Positions 1 to 8,450 of a stretch of 64,000 bases of DNA are shown piece by piece. Source of the DNA: Spongiactinospora sp. TRM90649 (GTDB lineage: Bacteria > Actinomycetota > Actinomycetes > Streptosporangiales > Streptosporangiaceae); NCBI RefSeq assembly GCF_029382225.1, contig NZ_JARLTC010000006.1, forward strand, positions 62,001 to 126,000, given 5' to 3'. The first letter of the stretch is position 1. The number at the start of each line of letters is the position of its first letter. The translations under genes were made by a program, and so were the position numbers. The notes under the pieces were generated by a model. That model did no database searches. It saw only the letters and a list, made by a program, of their open reading frames with translations, and had not been told where the DNA came from.

Positions 1-54
1 TTGCAGGCATGCGTCATCGCCCTTCGACACACGGATGAACAGGTGGAGAGAGGT

Positions 55-76
55 CCGGGCACGTCGTCGCGCCCGG
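55..76 (-). promoter_or_regulatory. possible attenuator hairpin after the leader peptide
   Basis: CCGGGC at 55-60 and GCCCGG at 71-76 can pair across a 10-nt loop. The hairpin lies about 20 nt beyond the stop of the leader peptide on the transcribed minus strand and about 45 nt before a possible translation start at position 10 (GAAGGG Shine-Dalgarno at 20-25, 9 nt away). The position suits a structure that senses ribosome stalling, but only a short stem is visible and the downstream gene lies outside the window. Confidence 0.35.
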
Positions 77-95
77 CGGACAGGGCCGGAGATCG

Positions 96-176
96 CTAAC
101 GCGGGTGACATTGGGCGCTGGCGACGTGGCAGTTGTCGACGTGCGCGCGACGGGTCAAGCGGATGCCTTGACTCAT
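96..176 (-). CDS. leaderless cysteine-type leader peptide (26 aa)
   Basis: ATG at 176-174 opens 26 codons ending in TAG at 98-96. The peptide carries RRAHVDNCHVASAQC, close to the RRxHVDLxRxxSAxC pattern of short actinobacterial peptides annotated as putative leader peptide, which I recall lying upstream of sulfur, cysteine or related uptake genes. Cys16 and Cys23 are the residues expected to make translation sensitive to cysteinyl-tRNA supply. A -10 box ends 7 nt before the ATG, so the transcript should begin at or next to the start codon and be leaderless. The regulated gene would start just beyond position 1. The family match comes from memory of the motif, not a search. The frame, promoter and Cys codons are directly visible. 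Confidence 0.7.
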   Translation of the reverse strand: MSQGIRLTRRAHVDNCHVASAQCHPR

Positions 177-183
177 GTCGTTC

Positions 184-212
184 ACGCTAGGCGCGGCCCG
201 ATCTTAAGTCAA
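184..212 (-). promoter_or_regulatory. sigma-70-type promoter for the leader peptide
   Basis: On the minus strand TTGACT (212-207) and TAGCGT (189-184) are separated by exactly 17 nt. Transcription predicted 6-7 nt after the -10 box starts at the ATG of the leader peptide at 176. This is the best-formed promoter I see in the window. Confidence 0.65.
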
Positions 213-224
213 CATTTCCTACTT

Positions 225-239
225 GATTTCCATGAAATC
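225..239. promoter_or_regulatory. inverted repeat upstream of the leader promoter
   Basis: GATTTC (225-230) and GAAATC (234-239) form a perfect 6-bp inverted repeat around CAT, in an AT-richer patch 13 nt upstream of the -35 box. The position would suit an activator site. It could also be chance, or part of the 3' region of the LuxR-type gene that ends at 279. Confidence 0.25.
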
Positions 240-278
240 TTCCGTGTCCGTAATGACAGAAGGACGCGGTGTGAGCGG

Positions 279-3167
279 TCAGCCGAAAAGCCGCAGCCGG
301 TGGGCGGTCGCGGCGGCCTCGCCACGGGAGGAGACGCCGAGCTTGCCGAGGATGTTGGACACGTGCACGCTGACGGTCTTCACCGAGATGAACAGCTCCC
401 CGGCCAGCTCGCGGTTGCTCATCCCGCCTGCCAGCAGGCGCAGCACCTCCAGCTCGCGGGGCGTCAGGCCGAGCCGGTCGTCCGCCGCGCGGGCCGGGTC
501 GCCGTTCGCCACGCCGACCCGCCGCGCCAGGCGGTCGATCTCCTCGGCCATGGGGAGCGCGCGCAGCTCGCGGGCCAGCTCGGCGGCACGGGCCAGCCGG
601 GCCGCAGCGCCGTCCCGGTCCCCGGCGGCGGCGACCCCTTCGGCGGCACGGACGAGCGCCCCGGCCAACGGGTACGGCTCACCCGTCGCCTCCCACCCCG
701 CCACCGCGGCCTCCCACGCCTCCCGATCATCCGGCGCCGCCTCGGCGTCGACCTCGGCCCGCCGGGCCGCGAAGTACGGCCCATGGGCGGGCAGCTCCCG
801 CGCGATCTCGACCAGAGCGCCCCGCACCTGCCCGGCCCGCTCCCGGGACGGCGGGCGGTCCGCCAGGCCGCAGGCGCGCATCCCGGCCACCAGCAGCGGC
901 CACAGGTACCACGGGTTGGCCGTCGGGCCGAAGCGGGCGAGGGCGGCCTCGGTCTCGTCGAGGGCGCCGCTCGGATCGTCCTCGGCGCCCCGCCACCTGA
1001 TGAGCAACTGGGCGTGCTCGGCCGCGCCGAACCTGCTCAGCCGCGCCGCCAGCTTCCTGGCCGCCGCGACGAGCCCGGCCGCCACCTGCCGTTCCCCCCT
1101 GGCCAGCGCCACCTCGGCCCGATAGGCCAGCAGCGACCCGCGCTGCGGCGGGCTGGGGTTCAGCGTCATGGTCTGCTCGTAGGTGGCGATCATGTCGTCC
1201 CAGCGGCCGAGCCGGAACTCCGCCTCGATCTGGTTGAGCGCGATGTACACGCCCCCCGGCCGTGCGTGCCCCAGCCGCCGCGCCAGTGCCACCCCCTCCC
1301 GCGCCGTCTCCACCGCCTCCCCGTGACGCGCCTGGAGGATCTGCGCGGCGGACAGGTTGACGAACGCCCGCACCAGCCTGCGGGCCGACCCGCCGCGTTC
1401 GGCGGTGCTGCGCGACCCTTCGAGCGCGACATGGGCGGCGGGCAGGTCGCCGGCGAGCGCCGCGGCCAGCCCGCTGGTGGTGAGCGCGTCCGACTCGGCG
1501 GAGGCGTCGCCGAGCGTGCGGGCCAGCGCGACCGCCTCCTCGATCATCGCCCGGCCCTGCTCGTTCTCGCCGGTCTCCAGCAGCTCGCCGCCGAGGATGG
1601 CGAGCACCGAAGCCCGCACCGGCCCCGGCTCCCGCGCGATGCGCTCGGCGGCCAGCAGGTCGTCCGTCCCGCCCGGCGTTCCGCTGGTGGCGCGCAGGCG
1701 GGCCCGCTCCAGATAGGCCAGGGCGGTGCGCTCCGGCTCGGCCGCAGGGTCGAGGGCGGACAGCGCGGCGGTGATCAGCCGCAGCCCCCGGTCGGACTCG
1801 CCGCAGGTGTGCGCGCACTCAGCGGCGAGTTCCAGCACGGCGGTGTGGTCGGCGCCGATTCGCGCGGCGGCGTCCGGCACGCGTTCCCACAGTTCCAGGA
1901 CCAGTTCGAGCATCTGGAACCGCTCGCCGTACGACAGCGCGGCGGCGGCTTCGGCGGCGGCGTCCCAGGCCGCCGCCAGCGCGCGTTCGTTGTCGTGCGC
2001 CGCCGCCCAGTGCGCGGCCAGTTCCGCGTTCGGCCGCGCGCTCTCGCTCAGCTCCGGCGAGCGGGTCAGGGCCTCGGCGTAACGGCGGTGCAGCGCCGTC
2101 CGCTCGCCGGGCAGCAGGTCGCCGCGCACCGCCTCGCGGATCAGCGCGTGCCGGAAGGCGTAGCCGCGCTCGTCGGGGATGAGCACGTTGGCGGCGACGG
2201 CGGGCCGTACGGTCTCCGACAGCGCGTCGTCGTCCAGGCCGGTGGTCTCGGCCAGCAGGGCGTGCCCGACCCGGTCCCCGGCCACGGTCGCCACGAGCAG
2301 TGCCCGCTGGGTCCCGTCGGGCAGCCGCTGGACGCTCGCCATCAGCAGGTCGCGCAGCGACTCCGGCAGGTCTCCGGCGGCCGTGCCGTCCGTGCCGAGG
2401 ACGGCCTCGACGAACAGCGGGATGCCCTCGCTGCGGCTGTGCACCAGCTCCACCAGCGCGGGGTCGGCGGGCCGTCCGAGAATGCCGCCGAGCTGGGTGG
2501 CGACCTCCTCCCGGCTCAGCCGGGGCAGGTCCAGCCGGGTCACGATCGGCAGGCGGGACAGCTCGGCCAGCAGCGGGCGCAGCGGGTGGCGGCGGTGCAG
2601 GTCGTCGGCGCGGTAGGTGACCACCAGCAGCACGGACGCGCGGCGCAGGTTGCGGGTCAGGAAGGTGAGCAGGTCCCTGGTGGAGTGGTCGGCCCAGTGC
2701 GCGTCCTCGACCACGAGGACGGCGGGCCGTCCGGCGGCCAGCCGTTCCAGCAGCGCGAGCACCTGCTCGAACAGCCGCATGTGCGCGAGGTCGGGATCGG
2801 CGTCCGGGGCCGGGGCGCCCAGCTCGGGCAGCAGCCGCGCCAGGTCTCCCGCCGCCTCGGGCGGCACCAGCGCGGCGACCTCGGCGGGGTCCCCGTCGGA
2901 GACCAGCTCGCGCAGCGCGGCGGTGAACGGCGCGTACGGCAGGCCCGCCGAGCTGAGCTCCAGGCAGCCGCCCACGAGCACCCGCGCCCCGGCCTCCCGG
3001 GCGCGCTGGGCGAACTCGCCGATCAGCCGGGTCTTGCCCACCCCCGCCTCGCCCCCCGCCAGGACCACCCGGGGCGTGCCGGCGCGGACCTGGCCGAGCG
3101 CGTCGAGGAGCGCGTTCAGCTCATGCTCGCGCCCGGCGAAGACGGGGCTGACGGCTTGTCGGGTCAC
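279..3167 (-). CDS. LuxR-family regulator with N-terminal AAA ATPase (LAL type)
   Basis: The 962-residue protein begins with an AAA domain: Walker [11 protein letters not shown] at about residues 38-47 and a Walker B-like LVVEDAHW near residue 150. A long alpha-helical repeat region fills the middle. It ends with a LuxR/NarL helix-turn-helix ([15 protein letters not shown], then [10 protein letters not shown]) in the last 65 residues. This is the layout of large ATP-binding LuxR regulators such as MalT, which switch on transcription after binding a ligand and nucleotide. The GTG start at 3167 has no clear ribosome site. CorA lies 58 nt upstream on the same strand but looks unrelated in function. 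The target is unknown. Confidence 0.9.
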   Translation of the reverse strand: MTRQAVSPVFAGREHELNALLDALGQVRAGTPRVVLAGGEAGVGKTRLIGEFAQRAREAGARVLVGGCLELSSAGLPYAPFTAALRELVSDGDPAEVAALVPPEAAGDLARLLPELGAPAPDADPDLAHMRLFEQVLALLERLAAGRPAVLVVEDAHWADHSTRDLLTFLTRNLRRASVLLVVTYRADDLHRRHPLRPLLAELSRLPIVTRLDLPRLSREEVATQLGGILGRPADPALVELVHSRSEGIPLFVEAVLGTDGTAAGDLPESLRDLLMASVQRLPDGTQRALLVATVAGDRVGHALLAETTGLDDDALSETVRPAVAANVLIPDERGYAFRHALIREAVRGDLLPGERTALHRRYAEALTRSPELSESARPNAELAAHWAAAHDNERALAAAWDAAAEAAAALSYGERFQMLELVLELWERVPDAAARIGADHTAVLELAAECAHTCGESDRGLRLITAALSALDPAAEPERTALAYLERARLRATSGTPGGTDDLLAAERIAREPGPVRASVLAILGGELLETGENEQGRAMIEEAVALARTLGDASAESDALTTSGLAAALAGDLPAAHVALEGSRSTAERGGSARRLVRAFVNLSAAQILQARHGEAVETAREGVALARRLGHARPGGVYIALNQIEAEFRLGRWDDMIATYEQTMTLNPSPPQRGSLLAYRAEVALARGERQVAAGLVAAARKLAARLSRFGAAEHAQLLIRWRGAEDDPSGALDETEAALARFGPTANPWYLWPLLVAGMRACGLADRPPSRERAGQVRGALVEIARELPAHGPYFAARRAEVDAEAAPDDREAWEAAVAGWEATGEPYPLAGALVRAAEGVAAAGDRDGAAARLARAAELARELRALPMAEEIDRLARRVGVANGDPARAADDRLGLTPRELEVLRLLAGGMSNRELAGELFISVKTVSVHVSNILGKLGVSSRGEAAATAHRLRLFG

Positions 3168-3225
3168 AAGCCCAAGAATGTCACCAAATTGCGTACTTTT
3201 GCGTTAGGTGCAGCCTCTGTGCTGA

Positions 3226-4197
3226 CTACAGCCAGTCTCTCCGCTTGAAGGCCTTGTACAGCACCAGTCCCGTACCGATCAGTACGAGCGTGGACATCCA
3301 GAACCCCCACGGCTCGTCCGACCCGGGGTAGGGCACGTTCTGACCATAGAACCCGGTGATCAGCGTCGGCACCGCGATGATCGCGGCCCAGCCCGTCACC
3401 CGCTTCATGATGTCGTTGAGCCGGTAGCCCTGGAGCGTCAGGTGCGTCTCGCGGATGTTGCCGACCAGCTCGCGCAGCGACTCGGTCCACTCGCCCACCC
3501 GCAGCACGTGATCGTGGACGTCCTGGTAGTAGGGCGCCATCTCCGGTCCCACGATGCGCAGGTCGCAGCGGATCACGCCGCCGATCACCTCCCGCATCGG
3601 GATGATCATGCGGCGCAGCGTCACCAGGTTCTTGCGCAGGTCGAACGTACGGCGCTGCAGCTCGTGCCGGTCGGCGACGGGCGTCTCCACGAAGAGCTGG
3701 TCCTCCAGATCTTCGACCTCCTCGTCCAGCCGCTCGACGACGGCGAAGTGGCCGTCCACGACGTAGTCGAGCAGCCCGTGCAGCAGGAAGGCGACGCCGT
3801 GCCCGGCCCGCTCGACGGTGGCGTCCCAGCGCCTGGCCACCTGGTCGATGTCGAAGTGGTCGTTCTCGCGGACGGTGACCAGCGCGTTCTTGGTGACGAA
3901 GATGGAGATCTCGACCAGTTCGAGCTGGCCGTTCGGGATCAGCGTGCCGTACGTGGTCAGGAACAGGTGGCTCGCGTAGGTGTCGATCTTCGGTCGCTGA
4001 TGCTCGGACAGCACGTCCTCGACGGCCAGCTCGTGCAGCCCCAGTTCCTCGCGGATGATGTGGAGCTCGGCGGGCTCCGGCGCGCAGAGGTCGAACCACA
4101 CGACGGCCGACGGGTCGGCGAGATGCTCGGACACGTCGGCCACGGGGAACCCCTGGGCCGCCAGCGCGCCGTCGCGATAGAGCCGGGTGTGCGACAT
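3226..4197 (-). CDS. corA: CorA-family magnesium/divalent cation channel
   Basis: The soluble N-terminal domain is followed by two C-terminal membrane helices, with the selectivity loop YGQN (a common variant of the CorA YGMN motif) after helix 1 and RRDWL at the end. CorA forms pentameric Mg2+ channels in the plasma membrane. The ATG at 4197 (MSHTRLYRDG) gives 323 residues. An upstream GTG at 4275 and an ATG at 4254 are also in frame, but they would place the start inside the divergent decarboxylase region and have no better ribosome site, so the start is uncertain. The gene is divergent from the decarboxylase. Confidence 0.88.
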   Translation of the reverse strand: MSHTRLYRDGALAAQGFPVADVSEHLADPSAVVWFDLCAPEPAELHIIREELGLHELAVEDVLSEHQRPKIDTYASHLFLTTYGTLIPNGQLELVEISIFVTKNALVTVRENDHFDIDQVARRWDATVERAGHGVAFLLHGLLDYVVDGHFAVVERLDEEVEDLEDQLFVETPVADRHELQRRTFDLRKNLVTLRRMIIPMREVIGGVIRCDLRIVGPEMAPYYQDVHDHVLRVGEWTESLRELVGNIRETHLTLQGYRLNDIMKRVTGWAAIIAVPTLITGFYGQNVPYPGSDEPWGFWMSTLVLIGTGLVLYKAFKRRDWL

Positions 4198-4343
4198 ATC
4201 CGTCAACGATAGTCCCGCCCGGTGAACGTCCCCCCGGTACTCGGCCAGTTTCATAAATCGTGATGATGTGGACACTGTGCGTGATGGAGTCCTGGTGCGG
4301 GTACGACGGGGCCGATGTTCCCCCCGCCCCCTGGAGCGCCCCC

Positions 4344-6578
4344 ATGCAGCCGACCGTTCTCGCCGCCGTCACCGAACGCCCCGACGCCGACACCGCGCTC
4401 GCCGAACAGCTCCGCCGGGTCCGCGCGGCCATGGAGGGCCTGGGCCTCGCGGTGCGCTGGACCCACCGGACCGAGGACGCGCTGGCCGTCATCGGATCCG
4501 ACGCCTCACTCGCGGCGGTGCTGGCGGCCTGGGACGCGCCGGAGGCGGACAGCGTGCTCGGCGCGGTCGCCGGACGGTTCCGCGGCCTGCCCGTGTTCCT
4601 GATGAGCGACGAGCAGGAACTGCCGCTGTGGGTCTACGAGGTCATCCAGGGATACGTGTTCCCGCTGGAGGACACCCCCGACTTCATCGCGGGCCGGATC
4701 GCCCACGCGGCCGAGCACTACTCCGAGCGCATCCTCCCGCCGTTCTTCGCCGCGCTGCGCAGGCTTGAGGACCACCACCGGTACTCCTGGCACACCCCGG
4801 CCCACGCCGGAGGGGTCGCCTTCCTGAAATCCCCGGTGGGGCGCGCCTTCTTCGACTTCTACGGCGAGCGGCTGCTGCGCACCGACCTGTCCATCTCCGT
4901 CCCCGAACTCGGCTCGCCGCTCGACCACACCGGGCCGATCGGCGAGGCCGAGCGCAACGCCGCCCGCGTGTTCGGCGCCGACCGCACCTTCTTCGTGGTG
5001 AACGGCAACTCCACGGCCAACCGCATCGTCGGGCACCACGCGGTGGCCCGCGACGACACGGTGCTAGTGGACCGGAACTGCCACAAGTCGGTCCAGCACG
5101 CGCTGACCGTCAGCGGCGCGCGGCCGGTGTACCTGGTGCCCGAGCGCAACGGGCTCGGACTGGCCGGGCCGATCCCGCCCGCCGTCCTCGCACCGGACGC
5201 CGTGCGCCGGCGGCTGACCGGCCATCCGCTCGCCGAGGGCGAACCGGCCCTGGCGGTGATCACCAACTCGACCTACGACGGCGTGTGCCACGACGCCGTC
5301 CGGGTCGCCGAGTTGCTCGGGGCCACCGCGCCACGGATCCACTTCGACGAGGCGTGGTTCGCCTACGCCCGCTTCAACCCGCTCTACGCCCGCAGATACG
5401 CCATGGCGATCGACGAGGACAGCCTGCCGGGGCCCGGCCGTCCCACCGTGTTCGCCACGCAGTCCACCCACAAGCTGCTCGCGGCGCTGTCCCAGGCGGC
5501 GATGCTGCACGTCCGTCCCGCCGAGCGGGCCCCCGTCGACTACGACAGGTTCAACGAGACCTACCTGATGCACGCCTCCACCTCGCCGCTCTACCCGATG
5601 ATCGCCTCGCTCGACGTCGCGGCGGCGATGATGGACGGTCCCTCCGGGCCGTTCCTGACCGGCGAGGCGATCGTCGAGGCGGTGCGGTTCCGGCAGGCGA
5701 TGGCCCGGCTGGCCGCGCGGGTCCGCGACGACGGCCGCCGCCCCGGCTGGTTCTTCGGCGTCTGGCAGCCGCCCCAGATCACCGATCCGCGCACCGGCCG
5801 CGCCACCGCGTTCGCGGACGCCGACCCCGCCGTGCTGTCCGCCGAGCCCGCCTGCTGGACCCTTGAGCCCGGCGCCGCCTGGCACGGCTTCACCGGCCTC
5901 ACCGACGGATACGCCCTGCTCGACCCGATCAAGGTGACCATCACCTGCCCGGGCGCCGACGCCGTCCGGGGCGCCCTCGACTGGGGCATCCCCGCCCGGA
6001 TCGTCGCCGCCTACCTGGAACGGCGCGGGATCGTGGTGGAGAAGACCGGCGACCACACGCTGCTCGTGCTGTTCTCGATGGGCATCACCAAGGGCAAGTG
6101 GGGCACCCTGATCGACGCGCTCACCGACTTCAAGAACGCCTACGACGACGGCCTGGCGCTGGCCGAACCGCTCCCCGGCTTCGGCCCGCCCGGCGTCACG
6201 CTGCGCGACCACTGCGCCCGGGCCCACCGGCGGCTCCGCGATTCCGGCGTGGGAGCCCTGCTCGACGAGATCTTCACGACCCTGCCCGAGCCGGTCATGA
6301 CCCCCGCCGACGCCTACCAGGCGCTGATCCGCGCCCGCACCGAACGCGTCCCGCTGCGCGACCTGCCTGGCCGGATCGCCGCCGCCACGGTCGTCGTCAC
6401 CCCACCGGGCATCCCGATGCTGATGCCCGGCGAGTCCACCGGCCCGGCGGGCGGCCCGCTGATGGCGTACCTGCGGGCCCTGGAGGAGTTCGACCTGTCG
6501 TTCCCGGAGATGGCGACCGACATCCACGGCGTCCACCGCGACTCCTCCGGCCGCTACCAGGTGGAGGTCATGCTCTAG
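4344..6578 (+). CDS. PLP-dependent Orn/Lys/Arg decarboxylase family protein
   Basis: The product of about 744 residues has a receiver-like wing domain (about 1-130), then the fold-type I PLP core with SWHTPAHAGG, the substrate and cofactor region FFVVNGNSTANR, and the Schiff-base lysine in QSTHKLL at about residue 377. The C-terminal domain contains GIPMLMPGES, as in bacterial basic amino acid decarboxylases. These enzymes make cadaverine, putrescine or agmatine, raising cytoplasmic pH or feeding polyamine pools. Substrate cannot be told from sequence alone. The ATG at 4344 is preceded by GGAG at 4333. An upstream ATG at 4260 is open but lacks a ribosome site and overlaps the corA region. The gene ends 12 bp from the convergent MFS remnant. 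Confidence 0.9.
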   Translation: MQPTVLAAVTERPDADTALAEQLRRVRAAMEGLGLAVRWTHRTEDALAVIGSDASLAAVLAAWDAPEADSVLGAVAGRFRGLPVFLMSDEQELPLWVYEVIQGYVFPLEDTPDFIAGRIAHAAEHYSERILPPFFAALRRLEDHHRYSWHTPAHAGGVAFLKSPVGRAFFDFYGERLLRTDLSISVPELGSPLDHTGPIGEAERNAARVFGADRTFFVVNGNSTANRIVGHHAVARDDTVLVDRNCHKSVQHALTVSGARPVYLVPERNGLGLAGPIPPAVLAPDAVRRRLTGHPLAEGEPALAVITNSTYDGVCHDAVRVAELLGATAPRIHFDEAWFAYARFNPLYARRYAMAIDEDSLPGPGRPTVFATQSTHKLLAALSQAAMLHVRPAERAPVDYDRFNETYLMHASTSPLYPMIASLDVAAAMMDGPSGPFLTGEAIVEAVRFRQAMARLAARVRDDGRRPGWFFGVWQPPQITDPRTGRATAFADADPAVLSAEPACWTLEPGAAWHGFTGLTDGYALLDPIKVTITCPGADAVRGALDWGIPARIVAAYLERRGIVVEKTGDHTLLVLFSMGITKGKWGTLIDALTDFKNAYDDGLALAEPLPGFGPPGVTLRDHCARAHRRLRDSGVGALLDEIFTTLPEPVMTPADAYQALIRARTERVPLRDLPGRIAAATVVVTPPGIPMLMPGESTGPAGGPLMAYLRALEEFDLSFPEMATDIHGVHRDSSGRYQVEVML

Positions 6579-6590
6579 TTCTCGCGCTTC

Positions 6591-7101
6591 TCAGCGCGGC
6601 TCGTCCATCGGGGCGCGGACGGCCAGCGTCCCGGTGGCCGCCAGGATGACGGCGCTGAGCGCGAACACGCCGAGCACGCTGGTGACCCCCGCGGCGGCCG
6701 GGAGGACCACCTGGCCGAGCCGGTTCCCGGTCAGCCGCAGGGCCAGGGCGGTGCCGCGCTCGCCGGGGCGGGCCCGGCCCGCCACCCACGACAGGGTGAG
6801 CGGCTGGCCGAGGCCCAGGACGAACCCCATCACCGCGATCACCGGTATGGAGGCGGGCAGGCCGCAGAAGGGGAGCGCGGCCAGCGTCACGGCGGCGGTG
6901 AACGTGCTGACCAGCAGGACCGCGGCGCCTGCCGTACCGGATGACGTGCCCGTCCATGATCAGCCTGCTGGCCATGGTGGTGCAAGCCCGCAGCGCCAGG
7001 AGCCAGCCCACCGCGACCACGCCCACGTTCCGCTCCTGGCCCCAGGCGGGCAGGTAGGCCACCACGAGATCGACCGTGGTGATCGTCGCGAGGCTGGTCA
7101 T
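6591..7101 (-). pseudogene. truncated and frameshifted MFS transporter remnant
   Basis: Reading leftward, one frame encodes MTSLATITTVDLVVAYLPAW and on to about SRLIMDGHVIRYGR (7101 to about 6935). The rest of the protein continues in another frame as AAVLLVSTFTAAVTLAAL and ends at 6591 with several hydrophobic helices. This is the C-terminal half of a major facilitator superfamily permease. No N-terminal half is found upstream, and a frameshift lies around 6935. The gene is therefore dead or, less likely, a sequencing error on top of an N-terminal deletion. It faces the decarboxylase gene tail to tail. Confidence 0.75.
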
Positions 7102-7355
7102 GACGGACGGTCGCCAGGGTCGCCCTGGTGACTTCGCGGAGGTTCGCCGCTTCGCGACGAACCGTCGAGATACGAGGCGCGGACGCCCGTTTCCGAAAGG
7201 CGCCTCGGCCGGCGGCACCTACCTCGCCGGTCCCACTGGAACATCATGCGCGGCGGGTGACAATACCGCCGCCCATACGGAAAGAACACATCAAGGATTC
7301 AGGAACTGCTATACATCTTTATATCGTGGACCTTTTGTGGCGCAACGTTCCGCGC

Positions 7356-7374
7356 ATCACCCACAGTGGGTGAT
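7356..7374. promoter_or_regulatory. perfect 19-bp palindrome, possible operator
   Basis: ATCACCCAC and GTGGGTGAT are exact inverted copies around a single A. This size and symmetry are typical of a dimeric regulator site (GntR/TetR type). No T-tract follows it, so it is not an obvious terminator. No regulator gene adjoins it. Confidence 0.4.
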
Positions 7375-7498
7375 CTTCCCGGGAGGAGACCTGCCGAGGG
7401 ATACCCTATCGGGCCCCGTGTCCGCGAGTGGGCGTCTCCAGGTCAAAAGCCACATCGGGTATAGGCTTTGTTCGCGTGCCCGCCCCGGACAAGCAGAA

Positions 7499-7522
7499 AC
7501 CCCCTCCGGTGGGGGAGGGGGT
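7499..7522 (-). terminator. strong GC hairpin downstream of lsr2
   Basis: ACCCCCTCC (7499-7507) pairs perfectly with GGAGGGGGT (7514-7522) across a 6-nt loop. It lies about 200 nt beyond the lsr2 stop on the minus strand and has no U-tract, as is common for actinobacterial terminators. It could equally end a rightward transcript. Confidence 0.5.
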
Positions 7523-7721
7523 AACCGCTACGTTCTGTTCACCATCGCCGCCCCGGCATCGCCATTACGCTGCCAGGACGGTGTCTTCCAGTGGAGTCGC
7601 GGCGTTCGTGCCGAACGCTTTCAACCAGACGCTGCCGGCCGCCCGGTCGCCGGAGCCCGGCGAATCCGCAGGTCCACGGTGAGCGCCGTGGAGCGGCCAG
7701 GTAGATCTTGGCGGAAGGCGG

Positions 7722-8063
7722 TCAGTGTGCCGCTTCGTACTGCTCGACCACGTTGGAGGCGATACGCCCCCGCTCGCTCACCGAGAGTCCGTGCTGCTTG
7801 GCCCACTCCCGGATCTCCTTGGACCTCTGCCGGGTCAGCGCGGGAGTGAGGACGCCGCTACCCTTGACCTTGCGCCCCACACGCTCGCGCCGTACCGGCC
7901 GCGCCGCGTTGATATAAGGGGCCAGAGCCTTGCGCAGGGTTTCCTCGTTCCGCTCCGACAGGTCGATCTCGTACTCGTCGCCGTCGAGGCCGAACTTTGT
8001 CGTACTAGTGGCCTCGCCACCGTCGAGGTCGTCGATGAAGATCTCTTTAATCTGCTTAGCCAT
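7722..8063 (-). CDS. lsr2: Lsr2-type nucleoid-associated protein
   Basis: The 113-residue protein begins MAKQIKEIFIDDLDGG, the hallmark of the Lsr2 dimerisation domain, and ends with the DNA-binding domain carrying the AT-hook-like RGR (SERGRIASNVV, about residues 98-108). Lsr2 is the actinobacterial H-NS analogue: it binds AT-rich DNA in the minor groove, bridges it and silences horizontally acquired genes. The ATG at 8063 is preceded by GGAG. The frame is open to 8144 but that extension is not conserved in the family. The lower-GC, gene-poor DNA on both sides is the kind of DNA Lsr2 is known to bind, which suggests autoregulation (inference). Confidence 0.95.
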   Translation of the reverse strand: MAKQIKEIFIDDLDGGEATSTTKFGLDGDEYEIDLSERNEETLRKALAPYINAARPVRRERVGRKVKGSGVLTPALTRQRSKEIREWAKQHGLSVSERGRIASNVVEQYEAAH

Positions 8064-8102
8064 GACTACTAACTCCACGGATGTCTGTCTGGTGTCGCGG
8101 GT

Positions 8103-8108
8103 ACTATA
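8103..8108 (-). promoter_or_regulatory. likely -10 box for lsr2
   Basis: TATAGT on the minus strand lies about 40 nt upstream of the lsr2 start. The region 17 nt further up contains only a weak -35 (CGAGCA or GCAACA), next to a run of seven T/A pairs. The -10 match is good and the -35 match is poor. Confidence 0.4.
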
Positions 8109-8316
8109 GCACCCTTGCGATCTGTTGCTCGTTTTTTTGCTCACAGTTGCGCGTGCGACGGTTCCGGTAGGGCCGCGATCCCCTATAGAAGGGTCTCACC
8201 CATGCTACGGAACTGTCGATAGAACTGCTTGTCCGATACCGTGCCATTCTGCTCGCGAGCTAATGTGGGAGGTCTTCGTCACAGTTTCGCGCCATTGCGG
8301 TCTCACTTGAACGCCG

Positions 8317-8450
8317 TTCCCCTGTCAACCCCCCACCCCCAACATCACCCATCCATCACCCCCACCCACTCCCTGACCACCCATCTAGCCCCCACCTCGC
8401 CCCGCCTCCCGATGGCCACCCACCCTCCCCCTCACCCACTCCACACCGTC
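8317..8450. repeat. C-rich, almost G-free tract with G-quadruplex potential on the minus strand
   Basis: For about 130 nt the plus strand is dominated by C with A and T and has only about nine G. Clusters such as CCCCCACCCACTCCC recur. The minus strand reads GGGAGTGGGTGGGGG followed by further G-runs, a layout close to a G-quadruplex motif. No coding frame here looks real. Confidence 0.55.

Larger units (their letters stand above)
7102..7721. other. intergenic region with two inverted repeats
   Basis: About 620 bp without a credible gene between the MFS remnant and lsr2. The section 7250-7350 is noticeably AT-richer than its surroundings. It holds a perfect 19-bp palindrome at 7356-7374 and a strong hairpin at 7499-7522, listed separately. 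Short open frames here show no family resemblance that I can recognise. Confidence 0.5.

Noticed and set aside
1..10. Possible gene start at position 10 on the minus strand (ATG after GAAGGG)
   Set aside because: Only three codons lie in the window, so it cannot be annotated. It is mentioned only as the likely target of the leader peptide.
105..3248. Very long open frame on the plus strand opposite the LuxR-type gene
   Set aside because: The antisense strand of high-GC genes is often open. The translation is low-complexity Arg/Gly/Gln-rich, whereas the minus-strand frame has clear AAA and HTH domains.
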